Shown here in pieces: positions 9,522-18,457 of a stretch of 64,000 nucleotides of DNA (its first letter is position 1; the number at the start of each line of letters is the position of its first letter). The notes beneath the pieces were generated by a model. It had not been told where the DNA came from. It saw nothing but the letters and a program-made list of their open reading frames with translations, and did no database searches. The DNA comes from Pseudoalteromonas prydzensis. GTDB taxonomy: Bacteria > Pseudomonadota > Gammaproteobacteria > Enterobacterales > Alteromonadaceae. The position numbers and the translations under genes are program-made. The stretch is from positions 248,001 through 312,000 of the forward strand of contig NZ_BDDT01000003.1 in NCBI RefSeq assembly GCF_001661495.1, written 5' to 3'.

Positions 9522-10238
9522 ATGGCACAAGTACAATTTTCTGTTTATCGTTACAATCCAGATGTTGATAACGCCCCACGTATGCAAGAATATACTTTGC
9601 AAACGGAAGAAGGCCACGACATGATGGTATTGGATGCACTTTTATTATTAAAAGAGCAAGATCCAACGTTATCATTTCGTCGCTCATGCCGTGAAGGTGT
9701 ATGTGGCTCTGACGGTGTTAACATGAATGGTAAAAATGGTTTAGCATGTATTACTCCTTTATCAACGCTACAAAAAGGTGGCAAAGGTAAAATCGTAATT
9801 CGCCCATTACCAGGTTTACCTGTGGTTCGTGACCTTGTTATTGACATGAGTCAGTTCTACACTCAATACGAAAAAGTAAAACCATATCTAATTAACGATA
9901 CACCTGCTGCAGGTGAGCGTCTTCAATCAATTGAAGAACGTGATAAATTAGATGGCTTGTATGAGTGTATTCTATGTGCATGTTGTTCAACATCGTGTCC
10001 TTCGTTCTGGTGGAATCCAGACAAGTTCATCGGTCCTGCTGGTCTTCTTCATGCTTACCGTTTCTTGGCTGATAGCCGAGATACAGCAACTGAAGAGCGT
10101 TTAGCTGACTTAGACGATGCATTCAGCGTGTTCCGTTGTCACAGTATCATGAACTGTGTTAGCGTTTGTCCTAAAGGTCTTAATCCAACTAAGGCAATCG
10201 GACAAATCAAATCAATGTTAATAAACCGTTCGGTTTAA
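9522..10238 (+). CDS. sdhB: Succinate dehydrogenase iron-sulfur subunit SdhB
   Basis: SdhB carries electrons from FAD to ubiquinone through three Fe-S clusters. It has 238 residues, exactly the E. coli length. The 2Fe-2S ligands lie in SCREGVCGSDGVNMNGKNGLAC, the 4Fe-4S ligands in CILCACCSTSCPS, and the 3Fe-4S ligands in CHSIMNCVSVCPKGLNPTKAIG. ATG 9522 is preceded by TAGGAG; a longer frame back to 9462 lies inside sdhA and is not used. It completes sdhCDAB, and the downstream gap to sucA holds a hairpin rather than a clear terminator. Confidence 0.97.
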   Translation: MAQVQFSVYRYNPDVDNAPRMQEYTLQTEEGHDMMVLDALLLLKEQDPTLSFRRSCREGVCGSDGVNMNGKNGLACITPLSTLQKGGKGKIVIRPLPGLPVVRDLVIDMSQFYTQYEKVKPYLINDTPAAGERLQSIEERDKLDGLYECILCACCSTSCPSFWWNPDKFIGPAGLLHAYRFLADSRDTATEERLADLDDAFSVFRCHSIMNCVSVCPKGLNPTKAIGQIKSMLINRSV

Positions 10239-10254
10239 CAATATTGGTAAATGT

Positions 10255-10282
10255 AAGATGGCTAATGCGAATTAGCCATCTT
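10255..10282 (+). other. Intercistronic hairpin with GNRA-type loop between sdhB and sucA
   Basis: AAGATGGCTAAT and ATTAGCCATCTT pair perfectly over 12 bp around a GCGA tetraloop. It is followed by GTTATAAC, not a T-run. It probably stabilises or separates the sdh part of an sdhCDAB-sucAB message, as intercistronic hairpins do at this junction in enterobacteria. It may also give partial termination. Confidence 0.7.
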
Positions 10283-10324
10283 GTTATAACAATTAATTTC
10301 TGCGCTAAAGAAAAGGGCTTATAA

Positions 10325-13147
10325 ATGCACGAAGGTGTGATGAAGGCATGGCTAGAATCTTCACATTTAAACGGCGGAAACGTTGCTTATATAGAAGAGC
10401 TTTATGAAGCGTATTTAGACAATGCGACTTCTGTGCCAGAAGAATGGCGAGAAGTGTTCGAACAATTACCAAAAGTTGATGGTGTGGATGTTGAAGTTAA
10501 GCATTCAGAAGTTCGTGCACAGTTTGCGGCGCTTGCGAAAAACAAGCATAGAGAAGTAGTGGTAGCAGAGGGCAGCGGTAGCGGCGATCCTAAACAGGTC
10601 AAAGTACTGCAGCTTATTAATGCTTTCCGTTTCCGTGGTCACCAAAATGCGAATTTAGATCCATTAGGCATTTGGCAACGTGAACGTGTTCGAGACTTAG
10701 AACTTGAATACCATGAATTATCTAAAGCTGATTTTGACCGTGAATTTAACGTGGGATCGTTTGCCGTAGGCCGCGATACCATGCCTTTAGGTGAGTTATA
10801 TCAAGCGCTTATGACCACATATTGTGGTTCTGTGGGTGCTGAATATATGCACATCACATCAACGGAAGAAAAACGTTGGTTACAACAACGTTTAGAGTCA
10901 GTGCAATCACGACCAACATTCAGTAAAGAAGAAAAGCTACGTATCCTCAAGGGATTAACCGCAGCCGATGGTCTTGAAAAGTATTTAGGGGCGAAGTTCC
11001 CAGGTGCGAAACGTTTCTCACTGGAAGGTGGTGATGCGTTAGTGCCAATGCTCAAAGAGCTTATTCACCGTGCTGGCGAAAGTGGTCAACAAGAAGCGGT
11101 AATTGGTATGGCTCACCGTGGTCGCTTAAATGTACTTGTCAATGTACTTGGTAAAAATCCATCTGAATTATTTGATGAGTTTGCTGGTAAACACAAAGAA
11201 ACATTAAGCTCAGGTGACGTTAAATACCACATGGGTTACTCTTCGGATTTTGCTACTAAAGGCGGCAAAGTTCATATGGCACTTGCCTTTAACCCGTCGC
11301 ATCTTGAGATTGTAAACCCTGTAGTTATGGGCTCAGTTCGCGCACGTTTAGACCGTTTGGGTGACAGCACAGGTATTAAAGCACTGCCAATCACTATTCA
11401 CGGTGACTCAGCAGTTGCTGGTCAGGGTGTTGTTCAAGAAACCTTTAACTTATCGCAAACCAATGCGTTTAGTTGCGGTGGTAGTATTCGCATTGTAGTG
11501 AACAACCAAGTTGGTTTTACTACAAGCAAGAAAGACGATGTTCGTTCAACAGATTACTGTACTGACATCGCAAAAATGGTGCAATCGCCTATTTTCCACG
11601 TTAACTCTGATGATCCTGAAGCAGTTGCATTTGTTACGCAAATCGCCCTTGATTTCAGAAATCAATTTAAGCGTGATGTGGTTATTGATTTAGTATGTTA
11701 TCGCCGTCATGGCCATAACGAAGCGGATGAGCCAAATGCGACTCAACCGATCATGTACCAAAAAATCAAAAAACACCCAGTGCCGCGTTTGATCTACGCA
11801 GATCAATTAATGGCAGAAGGGTCGTTTACTGAAGATGAAATTAAAGCGCTTGCTGACGATTACCGTAATGGCCTAGACGATGGTCATTGTGTTGTTGAAG
11901 AAATTCAACCAGAAACATCACACTCATCTGATTGGGCTAAATATGTAGGCCATGAGTGGAGTGTTGATTATGATGCCAGTGTGTCAGTCGAAAAGCTCAA
12001 AGAGCTCGGTGAAAAAGTAGCAAGCTACCCTGAGCAATATAAAGCGCAGTCACGCGTTAAAAAGATTTACGACGATCGTAAGTTAATGGCCGCCGGTGAA
12101 AAACCGCTTGATTGGGGTATGGCAGAAACATTGGCTTATGCGACAATCGCCTCAGAAGGTACTGATATTCGCTTAACTGGACAAGACTCTGGCCGTGGTA
12201 CATTCTTCCATCGTCATGCTGTAGTTCATAGCCAAACTGATGGTGCAACGTATACACCACTAGAGCACATCAGTGAAGATCAAGGTACATTCCAAGTATT
12301 TGATTCAGTTTTATCTGAAGAAGCCGTTGTTGCGTTTGAATATGGTTATGCAACAGCAGAGCCTACATCACTGGTATTGTGGGAAGCACAATTTGGTGAT
12401 TTCGCTAATGGTGCTCAAGTTGTATTTGACCAATTCTTAAGTTCAGGTGAGCAAAAGTGGGGCCGTCTATGTGGTCTTACAATTTTATTGCCACATGGTT
12501 ATGAAGGCCAAGGTCCAGAGCACAGTTCGGCACGTTTAGAGCGTTTCTTACAGTTATGTGCTGATCACAATATGCAAGTATGTGTGCCTTCAACACCAGC
12601 TCAAGTATACGCCATGCTGCGTCGTCAATCAGTTAGACCACTACGTCGTCCACTGATAGTTATGACACCTAAATCGTTATTACGTCATCCACTTGCGACA
12701 TCAACACTTGAAGAGTTATCGGAAGGTGTGTTCCATAATATGATCGACGAAATCGATGATATTGATGCAGCAAGTGTTGAACGTGTGATTTTCTGTAGTG
12801 GTAAAGTGTACTACGAATTACTACAAGAGCGTCGTAAACTTGAACTTAACAACATCGCTATTGTGCGTGTTGAGCAACTATACCCGTTCCCACATGATGA
12901 GATGGAAGCCATTATGGCTCGTTATCAACATGTAAAAGATTTTGTTTGGTGTCAAGAAGAGCCACAAAACCAAGGTGCTTGGTATTGTTCACAACACCAT
13001 TTTGTAGAAGCAATTCCGCAAGGTGCTAAGCTTAAATATGCAGGTCGTAAAGCATCAGCTTCTCCAGCATGTGGTTACATGTCAGTGCATACTAAAGAAC
13101 AACAAGCGCTAGTCGCAGACGCGCTTACTATTGAAAATAAAGGATAA
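10325..13147 (+). CDS. sucA: 2-oxoglutarate dehydrogenase E1 component SucA
   Basis: The thiamine-diphosphate E1 decarboxylase of the 2-oxoglutarate dehydrogenase complex. It has 940 residues; E. coli has 933. The N-terminal segment SSHLNGGNVAYIEELYEAYLDNATSVPEEWREVF is the region that contacts the rest of the complex. The FRFRGHQNANLDPLG and GMAHRGRLNVLVNV segments, HGDSAVAGQGVVQE and the ThDP motif in DLVCYRRHGHNEADEP are all present, followed by the transketolase-like half (SGRGTFFHRHAVVH; HGYEGQGPEHSSARLERFLQL). ATG 10325 has AAGGG 7 nt upstream. sucB follows 3 nt after the stop. Confidence 0.97.
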   Translation: MHEGVMKAWLESSHLNGGNVAYIEELYEAYLDNATSVPEEWREVFEQLPKVDGVDVEVKHSEVRAQFAALAKNKHREVVVAEGSGSGDPKQVKVLQLINAFRFRGHQNANLDPLGIWQRERVRDLELEYHELSKADFDREFNVGSFAVGRDTMPLGELYQALMTTYCGSVGAEYMHITSTEEKRWLQQRLESVQSRPTFSKEEKLRILKGLTAADGLEKYLGAKFPGAKRFSLEGGDALVPMLKELIHRAGESGQQEAVIGMAHRGRLNVLVNVLGKNPSELFDEFAGKHKETLSSGDVKYHMGYSSDFATKGGKVHMALAFNPSHLEIVNPVVMGSVRARLDRLGDSTGIKALPITIHGDSAVAGQGVVQETFNLSQTNAFSCGGSIRIVVNNQVGFTTSKKDDVRSTDYCTDIAKMVQSPIFHVNSDDPEAVAFVTQIALDFRNQFKRDVVIDLVCYRRHGHNEADEPNATQPIMYQKIKKHPVPRLIYADQLMAEGSFTEDEIKALADDYRNGLDDGHCVVEEIQPETSHSSDWAKYVGHEWSVDYDASVSVEKLKELGEKVASYPEQYKAQSRVKKIYDDRKLMAAGEKPLDWGMAETLAYATIASEGTDIRLTGQDSGRGTFFHRHAVVHSQTDGATYTPLEHISEDQGTFQVFDSVLSEEAVVAFEYGYATAEPTSLVLWEAQFGDFANGAQVVFDQFLSSGEQKWGRLCGLTILLPHGYEGQGPEHSSARLERFLQLCADHNMQVCVPSTPAQVYAMLRRQSVRPLRRPLIVMTPKSLLRHPLATSTLEELSEGVFHNMIDEIDDIDAASVERVIFCSGKVYYELLQERRKLELNNIAIVRVEQLYPFPHDEMEAIMARYQHVKDFVWCQEEPQNQGAWYCSQHHFVEAIPQGAKLKYAGRKASASPACGYMSVHTKEQQALVADALTIENKG

Positions 13148-13150
13148 GCA

Positions 13151-14671
13151 ATGAGCACAGAAATTAAAGTTCCTGTTCTTCCTGAGTCGGTTGCTGATGC
13201 TTCCGTTGCTACATGGCATGTAAGTGTTGGCGACAAAGTAAGCCGTGATCAGAACTTAGTTGACATCGAAACAGATAAAGTTGTTTTAGAAGTTGTTGCA
13301 CCCAATGACGGTGTGATCACTGAAATTTCACAAGAAGAAGGTGCAACCGTACTTGGTGATCAAGTGATCGGTATTATTGGCGATGCTGATGCAGCAGCGC
13401 CAAGTGAAGACGCTAAGAGCGAAGCTGCACCGGCTTCTGCTAAACAAGAAAATGCGCCAGAGGCGCCATCAGCACCAGCATCAGAAGGTAAAGAAGTGGA
13501 CATTAAAGTACCTGTACTTCCAGAATCAGTCGCAGACGCGACAGTAGCTACTTGGCATGTGCAACCAGGTGACGCGGTAACACGTGATCAAAACTTGGTT
13601 GATATCGAAACTGATAAAGTTGTTCTTGAAGTTGTTGCTCAAGAAGACGGTATCATGGGTGAGATTATTCACGCAGAAGGTGAGACTGTACTAGGTGATC
13701 AAGTGATCGGTAAAGTACAAGCCGGTGGCAAACCAGCATCAGCGCCAGCTGCAAAAGAAGAAGCAGCACCTGCTGCGGATTCTTCTAGCGACAGTTCAGA
13801 TGTGTTAACACCATCCGTTCGCCGTTTAATTGCTGAGAAAGGCCTAGATGCGTCTAAAATTAAAGGCTCTGGCAAAAATGGTCGTGTGACAAAAGAAGAT
13901 GTTGATCAATTCTTGAAGTCGCCAGCTCCTGCGGCAAAAGCTGAAGCAGCACCCGCGGCACCAATGGGTGACCGTACACAAAAACGCGTACCAATGACGC
14001 GTTTACGTAAAACCATTGCTAATCGCCTTCTTGAAGCGAAAAACTCTACTGCAATGTTAACGACATTCAACGAAGTTAACATGAAGCCAATCATGGATCT
14101 TCGTAAGCAGTATCAAGAAGTGTTCGAGAAACGTCACGGTATTCGTTTAGGTTTCATGTCTTTCTACGTGAAGGCAGTAACTGAAGCGCTAAAACGCTTC
14201 CCTGATGTAAATGCTTCAATTGATGGCGATGATATCGTATACCACAACTATTTTGATATCAGCATTGCCGTTTCTACGCCACGCGGCCTAGTGACGCCAG
14301 TATTAAAAGATTGCGATAAGTTATCTGTTGCTGAAATCGAAAAAGGTATTCGTGAATTAGCACTTAAAGGTCGTGACGGTAAGCTTACCCTTGACGATAT
14401 GACCGGTGGTAACTTCACTATCACTAATGGTGGTGTGTTCGGTTCATTGTTATCAACACCTATCATCAACTTACCGCAGTCATCTATTTTGGGTATGCAT
14501 AAAATCCAAGATCGTCCAATGGCGGTGAATGGTAAAGTTGAAATTCTGCCAATGATGTATTTGGCACTATCTTATGACCATCGCCAAATCGATGGTAAAG
14601 AATCTGTTGGCTTCTTAGTAACAATTAAAGAGTTACTTGAAGATCCAACTCGCTTATTACTAGATGTTTAA
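13151..14671 (+). CDS. sucB: 2-oxoglutarate dehydrogenase E2, dihydrolipoyl succinyltransferase, with two lipoyl domains
   Basis: The core acyltransferase of the 2-oxoglutarate dehydrogenase complex, moving succinyl groups from lipoate to CoA. It is 506 residues against about 400 for E. coli, because the lipoyl domain is duplicated: domain 1 at about residues 2-77 with lipoyl Lys K43 ([10 protein letters not shown]) and domain 2 at about 116-190 with K156. Ala/Pro/Glu-rich linkers separate them. A peripheral-subunit-binding domain ([20 protein letters not shown]) lies near 220-255 and the catalytic domain from about 280, with His477 and Asp481 in [12 protein letters not shown]. No lpd (E3) gene follows, so E3 must come from elsewhere. 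Confidence 0.96.
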   Translation: MSTEIKVPVLPESVADASVATWHVSVGDKVSRDQNLVDIETDKVVLEVVAPNDGVITEISQEEGATVLGDQVIGIIGDADAAAPSEDAKSEAAPASAKQENAPEAPSAPASEGKEVDIKVPVLPESVADATVATWHVQPGDAVTRDQNLVDIETDKVVLEVVAQEDGIMGEIIHAEGETVLGDQVIGKVQAGGKPASAPAAKEEAAPAADSSSDSSDVLTPSVRRLIAEKGLDASKIKGSGKNGRVTKEDVDQFLKSPAPAAKAEAAPAAPMGDRTQKRVPMTRLRKTIANRLLEAKNSTAMLTTFNEVNMKPIMDLRKQYQEVFEKRHGIRLGFMSFYVKAVTEALKRFPDVNASIDGDDIVYHNYFDISIAVSTPRGLVTPVLKDCDKLSVAEIEKGIRELALKGRDGKLTLDDMTGGNFTITNGGVFGSLLSTPIINLPQSSILGMHKIQDRPMAVNGKVEILPMMYLALSYDHRQIDGKESVGFLVTIKELLEDPTRLLLDV

Positions 14672-14689
14672 TCTAGTTGTATAAAATCT

Positions 14690-14722
14690 AAGCTGTGAGT
14701 CATATTCACAGCTTTTTTTTTT
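14690..14722 (+). terminator. Rho-independent terminator after sucB
   Basis: AAGCTGTGA pairs with TCACAGCTT (9 bp) around a 7-nt loop and runs into a tract of about ten T. It lies 19 nt after the sucB stop and separates sdhCDAB-sucAB from sucCD. Confidence 0.9.
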
Positions 14723-14744
14723 GCGTCTATTAGTCTAACTGGGG

Positions 14745-14773
14745 TTTTCATGTTAAGCCTTGGGATCTATACT
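14745..14773 (+). promoter_or_regulatory. Probable sucCD promoter
   Basis: TTTTCA at 14745-14750 and TATACT at 14768-14773 are separated by 17 bp, a plausible sigma-70 pair. They lie between the sucB terminator and the sucC start. Read by eye only; the -35 is weak (4 of 6). Confidence 0.4.
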
Positions 14774-14849
14774 AGTTGCGCAATTTGGGATAGCTGTCTG
14801 TTAATCGAAATAGTCAGCTCTTTTAGTATAAAAAATTGGATAAAGCATC

Positions 14850-16016
14850 ATGAATTTGCATGAGTATCAGGCAAAACAACTTTTTGCCGAATATGGTTTA
14901 CCAGTTTCTCAAGGTTTCGCGTGCGATACACCTGAAGAAGCTGCAGCAGCTGCTGAGAAAATCGGCGGTGATATGTGGGTTGTTAAAACTCAGGTTCACG
15001 CAGGTGGACGTGGTAAAGCTGGCGGTGTAAAGCTAGTTAAAACTATCGACGAAGTTAAAGCGTTTGCAGCTAACTGGTTAGGTAAAAACCTAGTTACTTA
15101 CCAAACAGACGAAAATGGTCAGCCAGTTGCTAAAATTTTAGTAGAAAGCTGTACTGATATCGCCAACGAATTGTACTTAGGTGCAGTTGTTGACCGTGCA
15201 TCTCGCAAAGTTGTTTTCATGGCGTCTACTGAAGGCGGTGTTGAAATTGAAACTGTTGCTGAAGAAACACCAGAGCTTATCCACAAAGCTGAGATCGATC
15301 CATTAGTTGGTCCACAAGCTTACCAAGCACGTGAACTAGGTTTCAAATTGGGTCTTAACCCAACGCAAATGAAACAGTTTGTTAAGATCTTCATGGGTCT
15401 TGGTCAAATGTTCACTGATTTCGATTTCGCACTACTTGAAATCAACCCGCTTGTGATCACAGACGAAGGTAACCTTCACTGTCTTGACGGCAAAATCGGT
15501 ATCGATGGCAATGCACTTTACCGTCAACCTAAAATGCGTGATTTCCACGATCCATCTCAAGAAGATGCACGTGAAGCACATGCAGCAAGCTTTGAACTTA
15601 ACTACGTTGCATTAGACGGCAACGTTGGTTGTATGGTTAACGGTGCAGGCCTTGCGATGGGTACTATGGACATCGTAAACCTACACGGCGGTAAGCCAGC
15701 TAACTTCCTAGATGTTGGTGGTGGCGCGACTAAAGAGCGTGTATCTGAAGCATTCAAAATCATTCTTTCTGATGACAACGTTAAAGCTGTTTTAGTTAAC
15801 ATCTTTGGTGGTATCGTTCGTTGTGACATGATCGCTGAAGGCATCATCGGTGCAGTTAAAGAAGTTGGCGTAAACGTACCTGTAGTTGTACGTTTAGAAG
15901 GTACTAACGCTGAACTAGGTCGTGAAGTTCTTAAGAACTCTGGTCTAGATATCATTGCTGCTGAATCACTAACAGACGCGGCTGAAAAAGTTGTTGCTGC
16001 TGCGGAGGGCAAATAA
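14850..16016 (+). CDS. sucC: Succinyl-CoA synthetase (ADP-forming) beta subunit
   Basis: With SucD it converts succinyl-CoA plus ADP/GDP to succinate and nucleoside triphosphate. It has 388 residues, the E. coli length. It begins [19 protein letters not shown], followed by an ATP-grasp fold with [17 protein letters not shown] (about residues 46-62). The [10 protein letters not shown] metal-binding segment and the [12 protein letters not shown] and [15 protein letters not shown] blocks are present. It overlaps sucD by 1 nt (TAATG). Confidence 0.97.
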   Translation: MNLHEYQAKQLFAEYGLPVSQGFACDTPEEAAAAAEKIGGDMWVVKTQVHAGGRGKAGGVKLVKTIDEVKAFAANWLGKNLVTYQTDENGQPVAKILVESCTDIANELYLGAVVDRASRKVVFMASTEGGVEIETVAEETPELIHKAEIDPLVGPQAYQARELGFKLGLNPTQMKQFVKIFMGLGQMFTDFDFALLEINPLVITDEGNLHCLDGKIGIDGNALYRQPKMRDFHDPSQEDAREAHAASFELNYVALDGNVGCMVNGAGLAMGTMDIVNLHGGKPANFLDVGGGATKERVSEAFKIILSDDNVKAVLVNIFGGIVRCDMIAEGIIGAVKEVGVNVPVVVRLEGTNAELGREVLKNSGLDIIAAESLTDAAEKVVAAAEGK

Positions 16017-16888
16017 TGTCTGTATTAATCAATAAAGATACAAAAGTTATCTGTCAAGGTTTCACCGGTGGCCAAGGTACTTTCCACTCAGAGCAAGCGC
16101 TTGAGTACGGTACACAAATGGTTGGTGGTGTAAGCCCAGGTAAAGGCGGTCAAATGCACCTTGGTCTTCCAGTATTTAACACAGTACGTGATGCGGTAGA
16201 AGCAACTGGCGCAACTGCATCAGTTATCTACGTACCAGCACCTTTTTGTAAAGATGCAATTTTAGAAGCTATCGATGCTGGCATCGAGCTAATTGTTTGT
16301 ATTACTGAAGGTATCCCGACGCTTGATATGGTTGACGTTAAAGTTAAGCTAGATCAAACAGGTACTCGCATGATCGGTCCTAACTGTCCAGGTGTTATCA
16401 CTCCTGGTGAGACTAAGATTGGTATCATGCCTGGTCACATCCACAAGCCTGGTAAAGTAGGTATTGTTTCACGCTCTGGTACTTTAACGTACGAAGCAGT
16501 TAAACAAACTACTGATGCTGGTTTTGGTCAGTCTACGTGTGTTGGTATTGGTGGTGATCCAATTCCTGGTACTAACTTTATCGACGTGCTAGAAATGTTC
16601 GAAAAAGATCCACAAACTGAAGCAATCGTAATGATTGGTGAAATCGGTGGTACTGCAGAAGAAGAAGCTGCAGAGTACATCAAAGCAAACGTTACTAAGC
16701 CTGTTGTTTCTTACATTGCTGGTGTTACTGCACCAGAAGGTAAGCGTATGGGTCACGCTGGCGCAATCATCGCCGGTGGTAAAGGTACTGCTGATGAGAA
16801 ATTTGCTGCATTAGAAGCTGCGGGCGTAAAAACTGTACGCTCACTTGCTGATATCGGTAAAGCACTTAAAGAGAAAACAGGCTGGTAA
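16016..16888 (+). CDS. sucD: Succinyl-CoA synthetase (ADP-forming) alpha subunit
   Basis: The CoA-binding, phosphohistidine subunit. It has 290 residues; E. coli has 289. The CoA-binding N-terminus ([18 protein letters not shown]) and [12 protein letters not shown] are typical, and the phosphorylated histidine is H247 in [17 protein letters not shown]. It ends 17 nt before a terminator. sucCD therefore forms its own two-gene unit. Confidence 0.97.
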   Translation: MSVLINKDTKVICQGFTGGQGTFHSEQALEYGTQMVGGVSPGKGGQMHLGLPVFNTVRDAVEATGATASVIYVPAPFCKDAILEAIDAGIELIVCITEGIPTLDMVDVKVKLDQTGTRMIGPNCPGVITPGETKIGIMPGHIHKPGKVGIVSRSGTLTYEAVKQTTDAGFGQSTCVGIGGDPIPGTNFIDVLEMFEKDPQTEAIVMIGEIGGTAEEEAAEYIKANVTKPVVSYIAGVTAPEGKRMGHAGAIIAGGKGTADEKFAALEAAGVKTVRSLADIGKALKEKTGW

Positions 16889-16905
16889 GCAGTTCTTTTC
16901 TTTTT

Positions 16906-16934
16906 AAAAAGGCTCGCTAATGCGGGCCTTTTTT
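16906..16934 (+). terminator. Rho-independent terminator after sucD
   Basis: AAAAAGGCTCGC and GCGGGCCTTTTT pair, with one G-U, around a TAAT loop and are followed by TTG/TTT. It lies directly downstream of sucD. Confidence 0.85.
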
Positions 16935-16971
16935 GTTTCTCAATTTCCTAGTATGGCAATTTAGTATTTTA

Positions 16972-17018
16972 TTTACAGGTGCGAATAATAATGCTTTATT
17001 TGTGAATTTAAATTCTTT
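16972..17018 (+). promoter_or_regulatory. argA promoter with ArgR operator (ARG box)
   Basis: The 18-bp sequence at 17001-17018, TGTGAATTTAAATTCTTT, matches the ARG box consensus (TGAAT, four A/T, ATTCA) at nearly every position. A likely promoter sits just before it: TTTACA at 16972-16977, 17 bp, then TTTATT at 16995-17000. The box therefore overlaps the probable transcription start, where arginine-bound ArgR would block RNA polymerase. A second, weaker box-like sequence may follow at about 17025-17040, but it has the wrong spacing. Confidence 0.65.
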
Positions 17019-17081
17019 AAACTGGTGCATTGTTCATTCGTATTTCTTAAAAATATTCGAATTCTAAAAGGTAATAATGAC

Positions 17082-18422
17082 GTGCGTACCACAGAGTTGG
17101 TAGACGGTTTTCGCCAGTCTACTCCTTATGTTAATGCCCATAGAGGTAAAACCTTCGTTGTAATGCTTGGTGGTGAAGCGATTGACCAACCAGGTTGTCG
17201 CAGTATTATTAACGATGTTGCTTTGCTAACGAGTCTTGGTATAAAGATAGTTTTAGTCTTTGGTGCGCGGCCACAATTTAATGCTGCCTTAGATGATGTT
17301 GGCATAACTAGTCACTTTCATAATGCTATTAGAGTTACTGACAACGCGACATTTGATGTCATAAAAAAAGTTGCCGGTGCTATGCAGTTTGATATAACTG
17401 CGCGTTTGTCCACGTCATTGAGCAGTACCCCTATGTCCGGCTCATTTTTAAATGTGGTCAGTGGCAACTTTGTTATTGCTCAACCGTTAGGAGTAGACGA
17501 GGGGATTGACTACCATCATTCAGGCCGCGTTAGACGTATCGACGTGGATGGCATCCGTCATCAGCTAAATAACAACAGCATTGTATTATTAGGGCCCATC
17601 GCTGCATCGGTAACGGGTGAAAGTTTTAACTTAACGGCCGAAGAAATAGCTACGCAAGTCGCGCTTAAATTAAAAGCAGATAAAATGCTAGGTTTTAGTC
17701 AAGATGCCGGTATTTTAGATGAAAATGGCGAAGCCATTGCAGAGCTCATGCCAAATGAAGCAGAGCGACTATTAACGCATTATAAAACGCATGCTTCTTC
17801 ATGCTCAAGTGCGCCCGTTTTCTTACAAGCCGCTATTGATGCTTGTCGTGGCGGTGTGCATCGCTGTCATTTAGTTAGCTATAAAGAAGATGGCGCCTTA
17901 CTACAAGAGCTATTTTCTTTAGATGGGATTGGCACTCAAATTGCGCCACAAAGTTCTGAGCAACTGCGCAGCGCAACAATTTCTGACATTACTGGTATTA
18001 TTAATTTACTTAGACCGCTTGAAGAGCAAGGTTATTTAGTGCGCCGCTCAAGAGAGCAATTAGAAATAGAAATTGAACAATTCACAGTGATAGAGCGTGA
18101 TGGGTTGATCATCGCCTGTGCAGCCCTGTATCCATATGAAGAAGAGCAAGTTGGGGAGTTTGCGAGCTTGGCTGTGCACCCACAATATCGCGATGCTGAT
18201 AGAGGAAGTTATTTATTACGCTTTATTATTAATAAAGCTAAAAGTGTTGGTTACAGTGCCTTATTTGCTTTGACAACACGCAGCATCCATTGGTTTTTAG
18301 AGCAAAGTTTCGAGTCTGCCACTGTGGATGATTTACCCGCGAAGAAAAAAGCGCTCTACAATTATGAACGACGCTCAAAAGTGTTACGCTTAGATTTAAC
18401 TAAATTAACAAAAAATCGTTAA
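17082..18422 (+). CDS. argA: Amino-acid N-acetyltransferase (N-acetylglutamate synthase) ArgA
   Basis: It catalyses the first step of arginine synthesis, acetylating glutamate. It has 446 residues; E. coli has 443. The N-terminal amino-acid-kinase-like domain (about 1-290) begins RTTELVDGFRQSTPYVNAHRGKTFVVMLGGEAI, close to the E. coli start. The C-terminal GNAT domain (about 300-446) contains LAVHPQYRDADRGSYLLRFI, the acetyl-CoA loop. I chose GTG 17082 because it aligns with the known N-terminus and has AAAGG upstream; the GTG at 17025 adds an unconserved extension. An ARG box upstream points to ArgR control. Confidence 0.94.
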   Translation: MRTTELVDGFRQSTPYVNAHRGKTFVVMLGGEAIDQPGCRSIINDVALLTSLGIKIVLVFGARPQFNAALDDVGITSHFHNAIRVTDNATFDVIKKVAGAMQFDITARLSTSLSSTPMSGSFLNVVSGNFVIAQPLGVDEGIDYHHSGRVRRIDVDGIRHQLNNNSIVLLGPIAASVTGESFNLTAEEIATQVALKLKADKMLGFSQDAGILDENGEAIAELMPNEAERLLTHYKTHASSCSSAPVFLQAAIDACRGGVHRCHLVSYKEDGALLQELFSLDGIGTQIAPQSSEQLRSATISDITGIINLLRPLEEQGYLVRRSREQLEIEIEQFTVIERDGLIIACAALYPYEEEQVGEFASLAVHPQYRDADRGSYLLRFIINKAKSVGYSALFALTTRSIHWFLEQSFESATVDDLPAKKKALYNYERRSKVLRLDLTKLTKNR

Positions 18423-18425
18423 TCT

Positions 18426-18450
18426 AAAGGTGACACTGAGTGTCACCTTT
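18426..18450. terminator. Bidirectional terminator between argA and the DUF3083-like gene
   Basis: AAAGGTGACA pairs perfectly with TGTCACCTTT around CTGAG, between two genes that converge. T-runs are short (CTTTCATTGCTTT), so termination may be moderate. Confidence 0.7.
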
Positions 18451-18457
18451 CATTGCT

